The notes beneath the pieces were generated by a model, which was not told where the DNA came from, searched no databases, and saw nothing but the letters and a program-made list of their open reading frames with translations. The position numbers and the translations under genes are program-made. Below, piece by piece: positions 36,439 through 44,267 of a DNA stretch of 50,237 nt. The stretch covers positions 15,644 through 65,880 of the forward strand of contig LYSV01000033.1 of NCBI GenBank assembly GCA_001657315.1, given 5' to 3'. Each line of letters begins with the position of its first letter. Positions within the stretch are counted from its first letter, which is position 1. The stretch is from Flammeovirgaceae bacterium BBD 1991-12 (GTDB lineage Bacteria; Bacteroidota; Bacteroidia; Cytophagales; Cyclobacteriaceae).

Positions 36439-36542
36439 TAGTTTAAAGTTTAAAGTTCGATGTTCAATGTTGGAAGTTAAACATCTGATCGAAGCAAACA
36501 TTGAACACAAAACTTTGAACCTGGAACGTAGAACTTCGAACA
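36439..36542 (+). repeat. Intergenic hairpin repeat inside the trp operon (trpB-trpA gap)
   Basis: About 104 bases of GTTCGATGTTCAATGTT-like units and their complements (CATTGAACA, CTTTGAACCTGGAACGTAGAA, CTTCGAAC), the same family as the block after hisIE (both share GTTCGATGTT at the left and AGAACTT/CTTCGAAC at the right). It can fold into an extended hairpin with no T run. It fills nearly the whole trpB-trpA interval, which is normally only a few bases. Confidence 0.7.
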
Positions 36543-36545
36543 AAC

Positions 36546-37319
36546 ATGAACAGGATCAATAAACTCTTTCAGGAAAAAGACAGGGGCATTCTTTCCATAT
36601 ACTATACAGCCGGGTTCCCTTCTGTGGACGATACCCTGGGAATAGCCAGCTATCTGGAACAGGCAGGAGCGGACATGATCGAGATAGGGATACCCTTCTC
36701 CGATCCCATTGCTGATGGCCCTACCATACAGGAAAGCAACAAGGCTGCTCTTGATAACGGTATGACGCTGGAATTGCTGTTTGAACAGCTTACTACATTA
36801 AGGGAAAAGGTGTCCATCCCGGTTATTCTAATGGGATACATCAATCCGGTGATCCAGTATGGGATTACGAGGTTTTGCCAGTCCTGCCGGCAGATCGGTA
36901 TTGATGGTCTCATTTTACCGGACCTGCCTATGCAGGAGTACCTGACTGAGTATAAAGGCATTTTCGAGGAGCACGGCCTTAAAAATGTATTTCTTATCAC
37001 CCCGCAGACCTCAGAAGAGCGTATCAGGACAATTGACACTTATACAGACAGTTTTATTTACATGGTATCCTCAGCAAGTACTACCGGGGCAAAAAGCTCT
37101 TTCGGCAGCGTTCAGGATCAATATTTTGCCAGGGTCAACGCCCTCAATCTGGATAACCCGACACTGGTGGGTTTTGGCATATCCAACAGAACCACCTTCG
37201 AGCAGGCCACACGGTACAGTGTCGGAGCTATTGTGGGCAGTGCCTTTATAAAACTATTATCTGGTTCACACAACCTTGAAAAGGACATAACAAGATTTGT
37301 AAATGATATAAAAGGTTAA
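36546..37319 (+). CDS. trpA: Tryptophan synthase alpha subunit
   Basis: Cleaves indole-3-glycerol phosphate to indole, which is channelled to TrpB. It has 257 residues with catalytic E46 and D57 in MIEIGIPFSDPIADGP, VILMGYINPVIQYG, GLILPDLPMQEY and the phosphate loop GFGISNRTTF. It is co-directional with trpB and lies five bases before the DAHP synthase gene. Confidence 0.96.
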   Translation: MNRINKLFQEKDRGILSIYYTAGFPSVDDTLGIASYLEQAGADMIEIGIPFSDPIADGPTIQESNKAALDNGMTLELLFEQLTTLREKVSIPVILMGYINPVIQYGITRFCQSCRQIGIDGLILPDLPMQEYLTEYKGIFEEHGLKNVFLITPQTSEERIRTIDTYTDSFIYMVSSASTTGAKSSFGSVQDQYFARVNALNLDNPTLVGFGISNRTTFEQATRYSVGAIVGSAFIKLLSGSHNLEKDITRFVNDIKG

Positions 37320-37323
37320 GATC

Positions 37324-38334
37324 ATGATCATTCAACTGGAAAAGGAAATTGCAGAAAAGGACAAGGAAAACATCATTAAAAAGGTCCGCGACCTGAAATA
37401 TAAGATCACTGATGTGCGTACGCAAAAAGGGGATTACCTGATCGGTATAGGCAAGAAGGAGTTTGATATCCGTGATGTAGGTCATATGCCTGGCATAGCG
37501 GATATCCATATCGTATCGGATGACTACAAGCTGGTTTCCAAAAAGTGGAAGGTAAAACCCACGGTAATAGATCTTGGCGATGGCATTACCATAGAAAAGG
37601 GAGGTATGGCCATAATGGCCGGGCCATGTTCAATAGAAGGTGAAGAACAGATCCGTAAAACCATAGACCACCTCAGGGAGAATGATGTGAAGATCATGAG
37701 AGGTGGTGTATACAAGCCCAGAAGCTCTCCCTATTCATTCCGTGGGCTGGGTATTGACGGTCTGAAGGTCTGGTATAAAGCAGCGCGGGAAGCCGGTATC
37801 AAGATCATTACTGAGGTGATGCAGGTGTCACAGATAGAGGAAATGTATGAATACGTGGATATTTATCAGGTAGGCGCCAGAAATACTCAAAATTTCAACC
37901 TTTTGGATGAACTGGGCCTGGTGGATAAGCCTGTTTTGATAAAAAGAGGGATCTCCGGCACCATTGATGAGCTGCTGTCTTCGGCGGAATATGTATTTTC
38001 AGCCGGCAACGAAAACCTGATGCTCTGTGAACGTGGAATAAGAACATATGAAAAAGCCAGCAGAAATACCATGGATATTAACGCGATCAGTATCCTCAAG
38101 GAAAAATCCCATCTGCCGGTTATCGCGGACCCGTCCCATGGCATAGGCATCCGGGACCATGTGGAACCTATCGCTCTGGCGTGCATAATGGCAGGAGCGG
38201 ATGGTGTGATCTACGAAACTCATGAAAAGCCTGAAGAGGCCTACTCCGATGGTCAGCAGACCCTGGATTTCAGGGAATCGGCCCGGCTGATCCACAAAAT
38301 GCGAAAGGTATTTGAGCTTAGGGAGAGTATGTAA
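37324..38334 (+). CDS. aroF: 3-deoxy-7-phosphoheptulonate (DAHP) synthase, type I-beta with ferredoxin-like domain
   Basis: First enzyme of the shikimate pathway (PEP plus erythrose 4-phosphate). The N-terminal 70 residues are the ferredoxin-like regulatory domain seen in Thermotoga-type enzymes, which usually confers aromatic-amino-acid feedback. The barrel has MAGPCSIE, GGVYKPRSSPYSFRG, VGARNTQNF, LIKRGISG and IADPSHGIG. It is the last gene of the trp operon, so entry to the shikimate route is placed under Trp attenuation. The gene symbol is a family choice; aroG or aroF would both be used. Confidence 0.93.
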   Translation: MIIQLEKEIAEKDKENIIKKVRDLKYKITDVRTQKGDYLIGIGKKEFDIRDVGHMPGIADIHIVSDDYKLVSKKWKVKPTVIDLGDGITIEKGGMAIMAGPCSIEGEEQIRKTIDHLRENDVKIMRGGVYKPRSSPYSFRGLGIDGLKVWYKAAREAGIKIITEVMQVSQIEEMYEYVDIYQVGARNTQNFNLLDELGLVDKPVLIKRGISGTIDELLSSAEYVFSAGNENLMLCERGIRTYEKASRNTMDINAISILKEKSHLPVIADPSHGIGIRDHVEPIALACIMAGADGVIYETHEKPEEAYSDGQQTLDFRESARLIHKMRKVFELRESM

Positions 38335-38403
38335 TGCCTGTGACAAAAGCTGTGATAACACAAATTTAATGCTTACCGAAGCTGGTAAATCAAAATTATC
38401 TTC

Positions 38404-38411
38404 TATCTTTG
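38404..38411 (+). promoter_or_regulatory. Promoter -7 box for the phhA leader
   Basis: TATCTTTG matches TAnnTTTG exactly. The leader ATG follows eight bases later (38420), so the transcript would be almost leaderless, as for the trp leader. A TTG -33 element is not obvious at the usual distance. Confidence 0.6.
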
Positions 38412-38419
38412 GATTTCGA

Positions 38420-38500
38420 ATGAGAAACTTCAGTACATATTACTACTACTATTTTAGCCGGCACAATCTCGGAACAGGTAGTATATGTATATACAAATAG
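38420..38500 (+). CDS. Tyr/Phe-rich leader peptide before phenylalanine hydroxylase
   Basis: A 26-codon ORF that begins MRNFST and then has five consecutive Tyr codons and one Phe (TAT TAC TAC TAC TAT TTT, 38438-38455); a further Phe codon precedes and a Tyr codon lies next to last. It starts eight bases after a -7 box and is followed by a terminator just ahead of phhA. A longer open frame running from 38312 includes it, but begins inside aroF upstream of the promoter box. By analogy with the his and trp leaders this is an attenuator peptide, here sensing charged Tyr-tRNA (perhaps with Phe-tRNA). Confidence 0.85.
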   Translation: MRNFSTYYYYYFSRHNLGTGSICIYK

Positions 38501-38554
38501 AGAAAGAATAAACAAAAATATAAAGCCTGGTTCCGAAAGAGCCAGGCTTTTTTT
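38469..38554 (+). terminator. phhA attenuator (terminator with competing antiterminator)
   Basis: The terminator is AAAGCCTGGTTC (38522-38533), loop CGAAA, GAGCCAGGCTTT (38539-38550) plus a T run: 12 pairs with one G-U. TCGGAACAGG (38469-38478, inside the leader ORF after the Tyr run) can pair with CCTGGTTCCGA (38526-38536) with one bulged base, which would block the terminator. A ribosome waiting at 38438-38455 leaves this segment exposed; one moving on covers it. Confidence 0.85.
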
Positions 38555-38580
38555 ATGGATCAATTTTATTAACAAAAGTA

Positions 38581-39351
38581 ATGGAAACAAAAAAGAACAT
38601 CCCGACCCTCAAAGACATGAAACAGGTGTACGAGGCCTACACTGAAGAGGATCACAAAGTCTGGAAAATACTATTTGACAGACAGATCGTTAACCTTCCC
38701 GAAGCCGCCACCCGTGAGTATCTCATTGGGCTGGAAAAGATCAATTTCACCGCTGATCAGATCCCCAATTTTGAGGAGACCAATGAGATATTAAGGTCTC
38801 TCACTGGCTGGGAACTGGTGGCTGTAGAGGGCATTGTGGATGATGGGCTGTTTTTCGAGCTGATGTCAAATAAAAAGTTTCCTGCCACTACCTGGCTCAG
38901 AAAAATGAGTGAACTGGATTACCTGGAAGAGCCTGATATGTTTCATGATGTATTCGCTCATGTACCTCTCCTGACCAACCAGGCCTTTGTTGATTTTCTT
39001 CAGGCTATCAGTCAGATAGGTCATGACCATGCTGACGACCCTGTGGCCATTGATCTGCTGTCAAGGGTCTACTGGTTTACCGTTGAGTTCGGTTTAATCC
39101 GGGAAAACGGGGAGCCAAGGATATACGGGGCGGGTATCCTGTCCTCAGCAGGTGAAACAGAATTTTCTCTCAGCCCGGAGCCCAGGCATTTTGAATATCA
39201 TGTAGAACAGATCCTGAATACCCCCTACAGAAAGGATATATTTCAGGACAGGTATTTCATCATAGATTCCTATGAGCAACTCTACAATTCCATTGATGAA
39301 ATAAAAAGAGGGCTGAATGAAAAAGTTAAAAAGCTATTGATTTTTGGCTGA
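38581..39351 (+). CDS. phhA: Phenylalanine 4-monooxygenase
   Basis: Tetrahydrobiopterin-dependent iron enzyme that hydroxylates phenylalanine to tyrosine. At 256 residues it is the short bacterial form without an ACT regulatory domain. Iron ligands are visible as H122 and H127 in PDMFHDVFAHVPLL and E169 in YWFTVEFGL; IYGAGILSSAGE is the conserved region that follows. It is expressed alone behind a Tyr-codon attenuator, which points to tyrosine supply rather than Phe breakdown. Its 3' end overlaps the convergent histidine kinase gene by 18 bases. No pterin-recycling gene (phhB) is adjacent. Confidence 0.95.
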   Translation: METKKNIPTLKDMKQVYEAYTEEDHKVWKILFDRQIVNLPEAATREYLIGLEKINFTADQIPNFEETNEILRSLTGWELVAVEGIVDDGLFFELMSNKKFPATTWLRKMSELDYLEEPDMFHDVFAHVPLLTNQAFVDFLQAISQIGHDHADDPVAIDLLSRVYWFTVEFGLIRENGEPRIYGAGILSSAGETEFSLSPEPRHFEYHVEQILNTPYRKDIFQDRYFIIDSYEQLYNSIDEIKRGLNEKVKKLLIFG

Positions 39352-40260
39352 CGGGACCATTACTGTATCCACTGGTATTTTGACCAGTTTGGGACTGGGT
39401 ACACTGAAGTAAAAGGTAGTACCCTTTCCCACCTCACTTCTCACCCAAATGTGTCCCCCCAGTTTGTCGGCGACATTTTTACAAAGGTTAAGCCCCAGTC
39501 CGGTCCCTTTCTCATCATGGGTGCCATGGGCACTCTCCAGATTGACCAGCTTAAAGAGTGAATTCACCCGTTCTGGACTCATGCCTACTCCGTTATCCTT
39601 TACCTGAAAAACCAGCAGATTACCCATAACACTGAAGGTGAGCACCACCTTTCCATTTTCATTGGTATACTTAATGGCATTCGACAGCAGATTACGTAGT
39701 ACAATTTTGATCATTTCCGGATCAGATTCTGCCTCATAATCATCAATTGCAGATATCTGCAGATCGATGCGTTTGTCTGATGCCATACTCTGGTAAATAT
39801 CGATGCTCTCCTGTAAAAGTGAAATTATCCTCGTTCTTACCTTTCTGGGGGTAAAATCACGTTGCTGCAGGTGTATCCATTTGATCAGGTTGTTTGTCAG
39901 ATTAAGGGTACTTTCTACATTTTTGGACAATAGCCTTACAAGATTGCTGAACTCTTCAGGACTTATCATTTTGGCATCCAGCATATACAGCGTCTGCTGG
40001 ATATTGTTCAACGGACTCTTGAGGTCATGCCCAAGAATGTTGATCAAACGGTTCTTTGTTTCATTGTTTGCCTCAGCTTCCTCGGATTGACTTTTTATCT
40101 TAATGGCATAGCTCACCGCCAGCAGGCTTATCGGGTAGCCCAGTACAATTGAAATGGCACTGGCCAGCAAAAAACCCGACCAGAAGGATGTAAAGGGAAT
40201 AAGCCAGTAAAACAGACTGTAAAGGACGGATACAGAGGCCCATGAGAGAAGAACCGCCAC
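39334..40260 (-). CDS. Membrane sensor histidine kinase
   Basis: A 308-residue kinase starting at a GTG (40260). Two transmembrane helices (about 5-22 and 28-52) with almost no periplasmic loop suggest that it senses a membrane or cytoplasmic signal. The catalytic part has the H-box NILGHDLKSPLNN, N-box NLLSNAIKYTNENG, G1 DNGVGMSPE and G2 GTGLGLNLCKNVADKLGG. No response regulator is adjacent, so it is an orphan. The start is limited by an in-frame stop (40326-40324), and a TAACTTTG box lies upstream. It is convergent with and overlaps phhA. Confidence 0.88.
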   Translation of the reverse strand: MAVLLSWASVSVLYSLFYWLIPFTSFWSGFLLASAISIVLGYPISLLAVSYAIKIKSQSEEAEANNETKNRLINILGHDLKSPLNNIQQTLYMLDAKMISPEEFSNLVRLLSKNVESTLNLTNNLIKWIHLQQRDFTPRKVRTRIISLLQESIDIYQSMASDKRIDLQISAIDDYEAESDPEMIKIVLRNLLSNAIKYTNENGKVVLTFSVMGNLLVFQVKDNGVGMSPERVNSLFKLVNLESAHGTHDEKGTGLGLNLCKNVADKLGGHIWVRSEVGKGTTFYFSVPSPKLVKIPVDTVMVPSAKNQ

Positions 40261-40318
40261 TCCATGACTCCTGATGGTTGTTAAAAACTGTATGGTCTTT
40301 TGCTTCCAGATGATTAAA

Positions 40319-40326
40319 CAAAGTTA
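40319..40326 (-). promoter_or_regulatory. Promoter -7 box for the histidine kinase gene
   Basis: On the minus strand TAACTTTG matches TAnnTTTG. It lies about 60 bases before the GTG start at 40260 and overlaps the stop codon that closes the frame upstream. Confidence 0.5.
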
Positions 40327-40463
40327 GGACACTCCGCAGCTTAAGGGTATACCATGAAATACTGAATTTGGTTGTATAAACTACTTATATCCAGCAGGTT
40401 TATAATAATCAGAGAAGTTTTCAACAGGATTTGAGTATATTAAAAGCATCAATAGGCTTTATT

Positions 40464-41945
40464 ATGAAAAAATACGATTTAGTGGTTATTGGCGCCGGTC
40501 CTTCAGGGTATGCAGCTGCCATGCGTGCGATGGATTTTAAGAAAAAGGTGCTGTTGGTAGAAAGAAATCGGATTGGTGGCGCAGGCGTAACCAACGGAGC
40601 CCTGTCCTCGAAGACCTGGTGGGAGCTTGCCCGCGAAACGTATCTTTTTAACAGACATCTGAAGCGGTATCACCTGGAAAGACCTGAGATCAATTTCCAG
40701 GAGATCAAAGAGGAGGTAAAGAGAGCAGTGAAGGAAAGAAAGGAAATGCTGACTGAGCATATGAAGCTTCTTGAACAATCCAATTATTCCAGTCTGCTTA
40801 CATTTCAAAATGGCTCAGCCAAATTGCTGACACCAAATGAGATCAATATAACCAGCAATGGAAGCAGTGAAACCGTGTGGGGCGATCATGTAATACTGGC
40901 TACCGGCAGCAGACCCCGAAAGCTGCCCGACATCCCCATCGATGAAAAGATCATCCTCACCAGTGATGGTATTGAGCATCTCGATGATTTTCCCAAAAGC
41001 ATGGTAATCCTGGGCGCCGGTGTGATCGGCTGTGAGTTTGCCACTATTTTTTCAGGTTTTGGACAGACCAGTGTACATTTAATTGATAAAGGCGACCGGA
41101 TACTACCTTTTGAGGATGAAGATGTAGTGAAGGTGATTGAACAAAACATGGAGAAAAACGGTGTTTTTGTTCATCGTAACAGCCGGCTGATCAGAATGGA
41201 GATAGTAGACGGGAAAGTCGAATATGAGCTTGAATACGATAATGGGGAAAACAGGATCTATCATGTGGATAAAGCCCTTATCTCTGTAGGACGCATACCC
41301 AACTATGAGGGACTGTGGGACGATGCCGTAGACATTAGCCTGAACTCCAGGGGCATTGAAGATGATGAAACACAAACCAGTGTTTCCAACATTTATGCGG
41401 TAGGTGACATTACGTCTGATATTGCACTGGTTAATGTGGGTGAGCTGGAAGGCAGGTATGCCGTGGAAAGGATATTCGGACATCCACATCGAAAGCTCGT
41501 ATACGAGAATATTTCTACCATCATGTTTCTAAATCCAGAGGTAGCCGGCGTGGGGCTGAATGAGATACAAGCTCAAAACAGGGGCATACCCTATAAAGTG
41601 GTTTCACTCGACTACAGTTGCATACCCAGGGCCATAGCCAAAAGGAATACTCAGGGTTTTATCAAGCTGTTGGTCACCAATGATCAGGACATGAAAATAC
41701 TGGGGATGCGTGTGGTGGGTAATCACGCATCCAGCGCCATACAGGCAGTGGCCTTACTGATCAGTATGGACAAGGGTATAGAAGAACTGGCAGAATGTGT
41801 TCATCCCCATCCGTCCATTATCGAAGGTATACAGGAGTGCGTACGGATGCTGCTGGGCAAGTCTATGTTCAAGCCAGAGGCATTAAAAGGCAGATTGACC
41901 TGTAAAACCTGCTGTGATGGTGTTTATGAAGACATCGTTTTTTAA
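40464..41945 (+). CDS. Dihydrolipoamide-dehydrogenase-like flavoprotein lacking the redox cysteine pair
   Basis: A 493-residue FAD/NAD(P)-binding class-I pyridine nucleotide-disulfide oxidoreductase by fold: FAD site VIGAGPSGYAAA, NAD(P) site ILGAGVIGCEFA, the second FAD motif YAVGDI, and the dimerisation domain with HPHPSIIEGIQE. At the position of the CxxxxC redox motif it reads GGAGVTNGALSSK, so both cysteines are replaced (G41, A46). This resembles soluble transhydrogenases in spirit, but the C-terminus instead carries CKTCC (C480, C483, C484). The start at 40464 is an ATG; an upstream TTG at 40431 is less likely. Electron acceptor is unknown. Confidence 0.85.
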   Translation: MKKYDLVVIGAGPSGYAAAMRAMDFKKKVLLVERNRIGGAGVTNGALSSKTWWELARETYLFNRHLKRYHLERPEINFQEIKEEVKRAVKERKEMLTEHMKLLEQSNYSSLLTFQNGSAKLLTPNEINITSNGSSETVWGDHVILATGSRPRKLPDIPIDEKIILTSDGIEHLDDFPKSMVILGAGVIGCEFATIFSGFGQTSVHLIDKGDRILPFEDEDVVKVIEQNMEKNGVFVHRNSRLIRMEIVDGKVEYELEYDNGENRIYHVDKALISVGRIPNYEGLWDDAVDISLNSRGIEDDETQTSVSNIYAVGDITSDIALVNVGELEGRYAVERIFGHPHRKLVYENISTIMFLNPEVAGVGLNEIQAQNRGIPYKVVSLDYSCIPRAIAKRNTQGFIKLLVTNDQDMKILGMRVVGNHASSAIQAVALLISMDKGIEELAECVHPHPSIIEGIQECVRMLLGKSMFKPEALKGRLTCKTCCDGVYEDIVF

Positions 41946-41950
41946 AAGTG

Positions 41951-42391
41951 TTATTCATCCACGTCTGATCTCCAGACTTTGGTATAGTTCAGCCCGGGAC
42001 CGTCACAGGGAAGGCTGCCTCCATTAAGCTTGTGATCATCGGTCAGTCTTAAATACTCTTTGGACGAGCAACTTTCGAGCAGTTCGGAATTTGGTTTATT
42101 AAAGGTCACCTCCACATACGTTTCACTGGTCAGCTCTTTTATGGAATAAGTGCCAGAGGCCGATTGTCCATTGCTCCGGTTCTTCAAAAAAGTACCGTCA
42201 CTGTTGAAAATAAAGTACTGGTTGTAATCGAGCTGCGATGCCGGCGTGACCTCGGCCGTCCATCCTGAGATCATCTCCGAAAGTTGCCATTTTCCAACAA
42301 TATCACTCTGATCTTCCACGGACATGCCTTTTTCCAATTCACAGGCGAACAAATAAATACAAAGCAGGTTGATAACGAAAATCCTCATCAC
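41951..42391 (-). CDS. Lipocalin-like lipoprotein
   Basis: A 146-residue exported protein with a lipobox (YLFAC, about residue 17) and a lipocalin-like pattern: IVGKWQLSEM near the mature start, then YFIFNSDGTFLK and SGTYSIK strands. Two further cysteines (CSSKEYL and LPCDGPG) could form a disulfide. Such small lipoproteins are common in Bacteroidota and usually uncharacterised. It is convergent with the flavoprotein gene, only five bases apart. Confidence 0.75.
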   Translation of the reverse strand: MMRIFVINLLCIYLFACELEKGMSVEDQSDIVGKWQLSEMISGWTAEVTPASQLDYNQYFIFNSDGTFLKNRSNGQSASGTYSIKELTSETYVEVTFNKPNSELLESCSSKEYLRLTDDHKLNGGSLPCDGPGLNYTKVWRSDVDE

Positions 42392-42579
42392 AGTTATTTT
42401 CTCTACGAGACACCATTAACTTTAAAAAGGTTGGAATGAGGCTTCATGATTTGTTGATGATTGCTGGTGGATTGTGTCTGGTCAGGATCAATCTTCAACG
42501 GAAAACGAAAAACAGGAAACAAATTCCAGCTATCAACCAACTTTATGAAATAACGTGTCAATTTTAGTTTTGATTCTCC

Positions 42580-42587
42580 TACCTTTG
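42580..42587 (+). promoter_or_regulatory. Promoter -7 box before pyrG
   Basis: TACCTTTG matches TAnnTTTG and lies 36 bases before the ATG at 42623. It overlaps the possible TTG start at 42587, which is therefore rejected as translation start. Confidence 0.5.
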
Positions 42588-42622
42588 TGCCCCATAAGTT
42601 TAGCAACAACTCAAAAAAACTT

Positions 42623-44266
42623 ATGGCCAAGGCAAAGTATGTTTTCGTTACCGGTGGGGTAACGTCGTCATTGGGGAAGGGTATCATCTCCGCATCATTA
42701 GGCAAGCTACTACAGGCAAGAGGATACAAAGTTACCATTCAAAAACTCGACCCTTACATTAACATAGATCCGGGAACATTGAATCCCTATGAGCACGGGG
42801 AGTGCTACGTGACGGATGATGGTGCCGAAACTGACCTCGACCTTGGCCATTATGAAAGATTTCTGAACACCCCCACGTCCCAGGCAAACAACATCACCAC
42901 AGGCAGGATATACAATAATGTGATCACGAAGGAGCGAAAGGGCGAGTATTTGGGTAAAACGGTCCAGGTAGTTCCGCACATTACTGACGAGATCAAGAGA
43001 AATATATTCCTGCTGGGTGAAAGTGGCGAGTACGATTTTGTGATTACGGAGATCGGCGGTTGCGTAGGTGATATTGAATCTCTGCCTTTTATTGAAGCCG
43101 TAAGGCAGGTAAAATGGGATGTAGGCCAGAACAACTCGCTGGTTATTCACCTTACACTTATCCCCTACCTAAAGGCAGCCAAAGAGCTGAAAACCAAACC
43201 TACCCAGCACTCGGTAAAACAGCTACTTGAGGCGGGTATACAACCTGACATTCTCGTATGCCGGTCAGAAATGAAGCTACCGGATGATATTCGCAAAAAA
43301 CTGGCACTATTCTGCAATGTTCAGTACAACTCAGTAATCGAGGCGCTGGATGCGGAAACCATTTATGATGTGCCCATCCTCATGCTCAAGGAGAAGCTGG
43401 CAGAGCGGGTACTTACCAAGCTAAAGATCTCCGGCAAGACTGAGCCTGACCTTCATCACTGGAAGGATTTCCTTGGAAAGCTCAAAAACCCCACAGATGA
43501 AGTAAAAATAGGGTTGGTAGGTAAGTACGTGGAGCTGCCCGATGCTTATAAATCCATTGCTGAAGCTTTTATTCATGCCGGCGCTGAGAATGAATGCAAA
43601 GTGGACCTTCAGTGGATCTCATCTGAAAGTATCAATGAAGAAAACTGCCATTCTGTCCTGAATCAGTTCCATGGCATCTTAGTTGCTCCTGGATTTGGTG
43701 AGCGGGGTATTCCGGGAAAGATCACTGCCGTGCGTTATGTGCGGGAGAATAATATACCTTTTTTCGGGATCTGCCTCGGTATGCAATGCGCAGTGATCGA
43801 ATTCAGCAGAAATGTGTTGAATATAAAGAACGCAGCCTCTACCGAATTCGACGAAAATACGAAACACCCGGTCATTGATTTGATGGAAGAGCAGAAAAAG
43901 ATAACGAACATGGGAGGTACGATGCGTCTCGGCGCTTACCCCTGCAACCTTAAAAAAGGAAGCAAAACCAGTTCTATCTATGGCAAAACAAAGATCAGTG
44001 AACGACATCGCCACCGCTACGAATTCAATAATAAATACCTCGAAAAGATTGAAGAGGCAGGACTTATGGCCTCCGGAATAAATCCGGACACAGGGCTGGT
44101 GGAGGTAGTAGAACTTGCCGATCACCCCTGGTTCGTCGGAACACAATACCACCCGGAACTGAAGAGCACAGTACTTAACCCACATCCATTATTTGTCAGG
44201 TTTGTTGAGGCTGCTCTTTATCATAGTAAAAAGGAACAGGAATTAGTTAAGATAAGAACAACTTAA
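42623..44266 (+). CDS. pyrG: CTP synthase
   Basis: Makes CTP from UTP, ATP and glutamine. The 547-residue protein begins [20 protein letters not shown] (the ATP site), continues through the amidoligase domain ([30 protein letters not shown]), and ends with the glutamine amidotransferase having the nucleophile in FFGICLGMQ and His-Glu in QYHPELKS. I chose the ATG at 42623 because the earlier frame overlaps a promoter box and adds residues unlike the family. The gene is two bases upstream of yidC, probably in one transcript. Confidence 0.96.
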   Translation: MAKAKYVFVTGGVTSSLGKGIISASLGKLLQARGYKVTIQKLDPYINIDPGTLNPYEHGECYVTDDGAETDLDLGHYERFLNTPTSQANNITTGRIYNNVITKERKGEYLGKTVQVVPHITDEIKRNIFLLGESGEYDFVITEIGGCVGDIESLPFIEAVRQVKWDVGQNNSLVIHLTLIPYLKAAKELKTKPTQHSVKQLLEAGIQPDILVCRSEMKLPDDIRKKLALFCNVQYNSVIEALDAETIYDVPILMLKEKLAERVLTKLKISGKTEPDLHHWKDFLGKLKNPTDEVKIGLVGKYVELPDAYKSIAEAFIHAGAENECKVDLQWISSESINEENCHSVLNQFHGILVAPGFGERGIPGKITAVRYVRENNIPFFGICLGMQCAVIEFSRNVLNIKNAASTEFDENTKHPVIDLMEEQKKITNMGGTMRLGAYPCNLKKGSKTSSIYGKTKISERHRHRYEFNNKYLEKIEEAGLMASGINPDTGLVEVVELADHPWFVGTQYHPELKSTVLNPHPLFVRFVEAALYHSKKEQELVKIRTT

Positions 44267-44267
44267 A

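Noticed and set aside
38341-38393. Small hairpin (TTTACC-like arms around GAAGCT) after aroF as the operon terminator
   Set aside because: Short, AT-rich stem without a proper T run.
38312-38500. 62-codon ORF containing the Tyr run
   Set aside because: It begins within aroF and upstream of the -7 box; the transcript from that box can only encode the 26-codon version.
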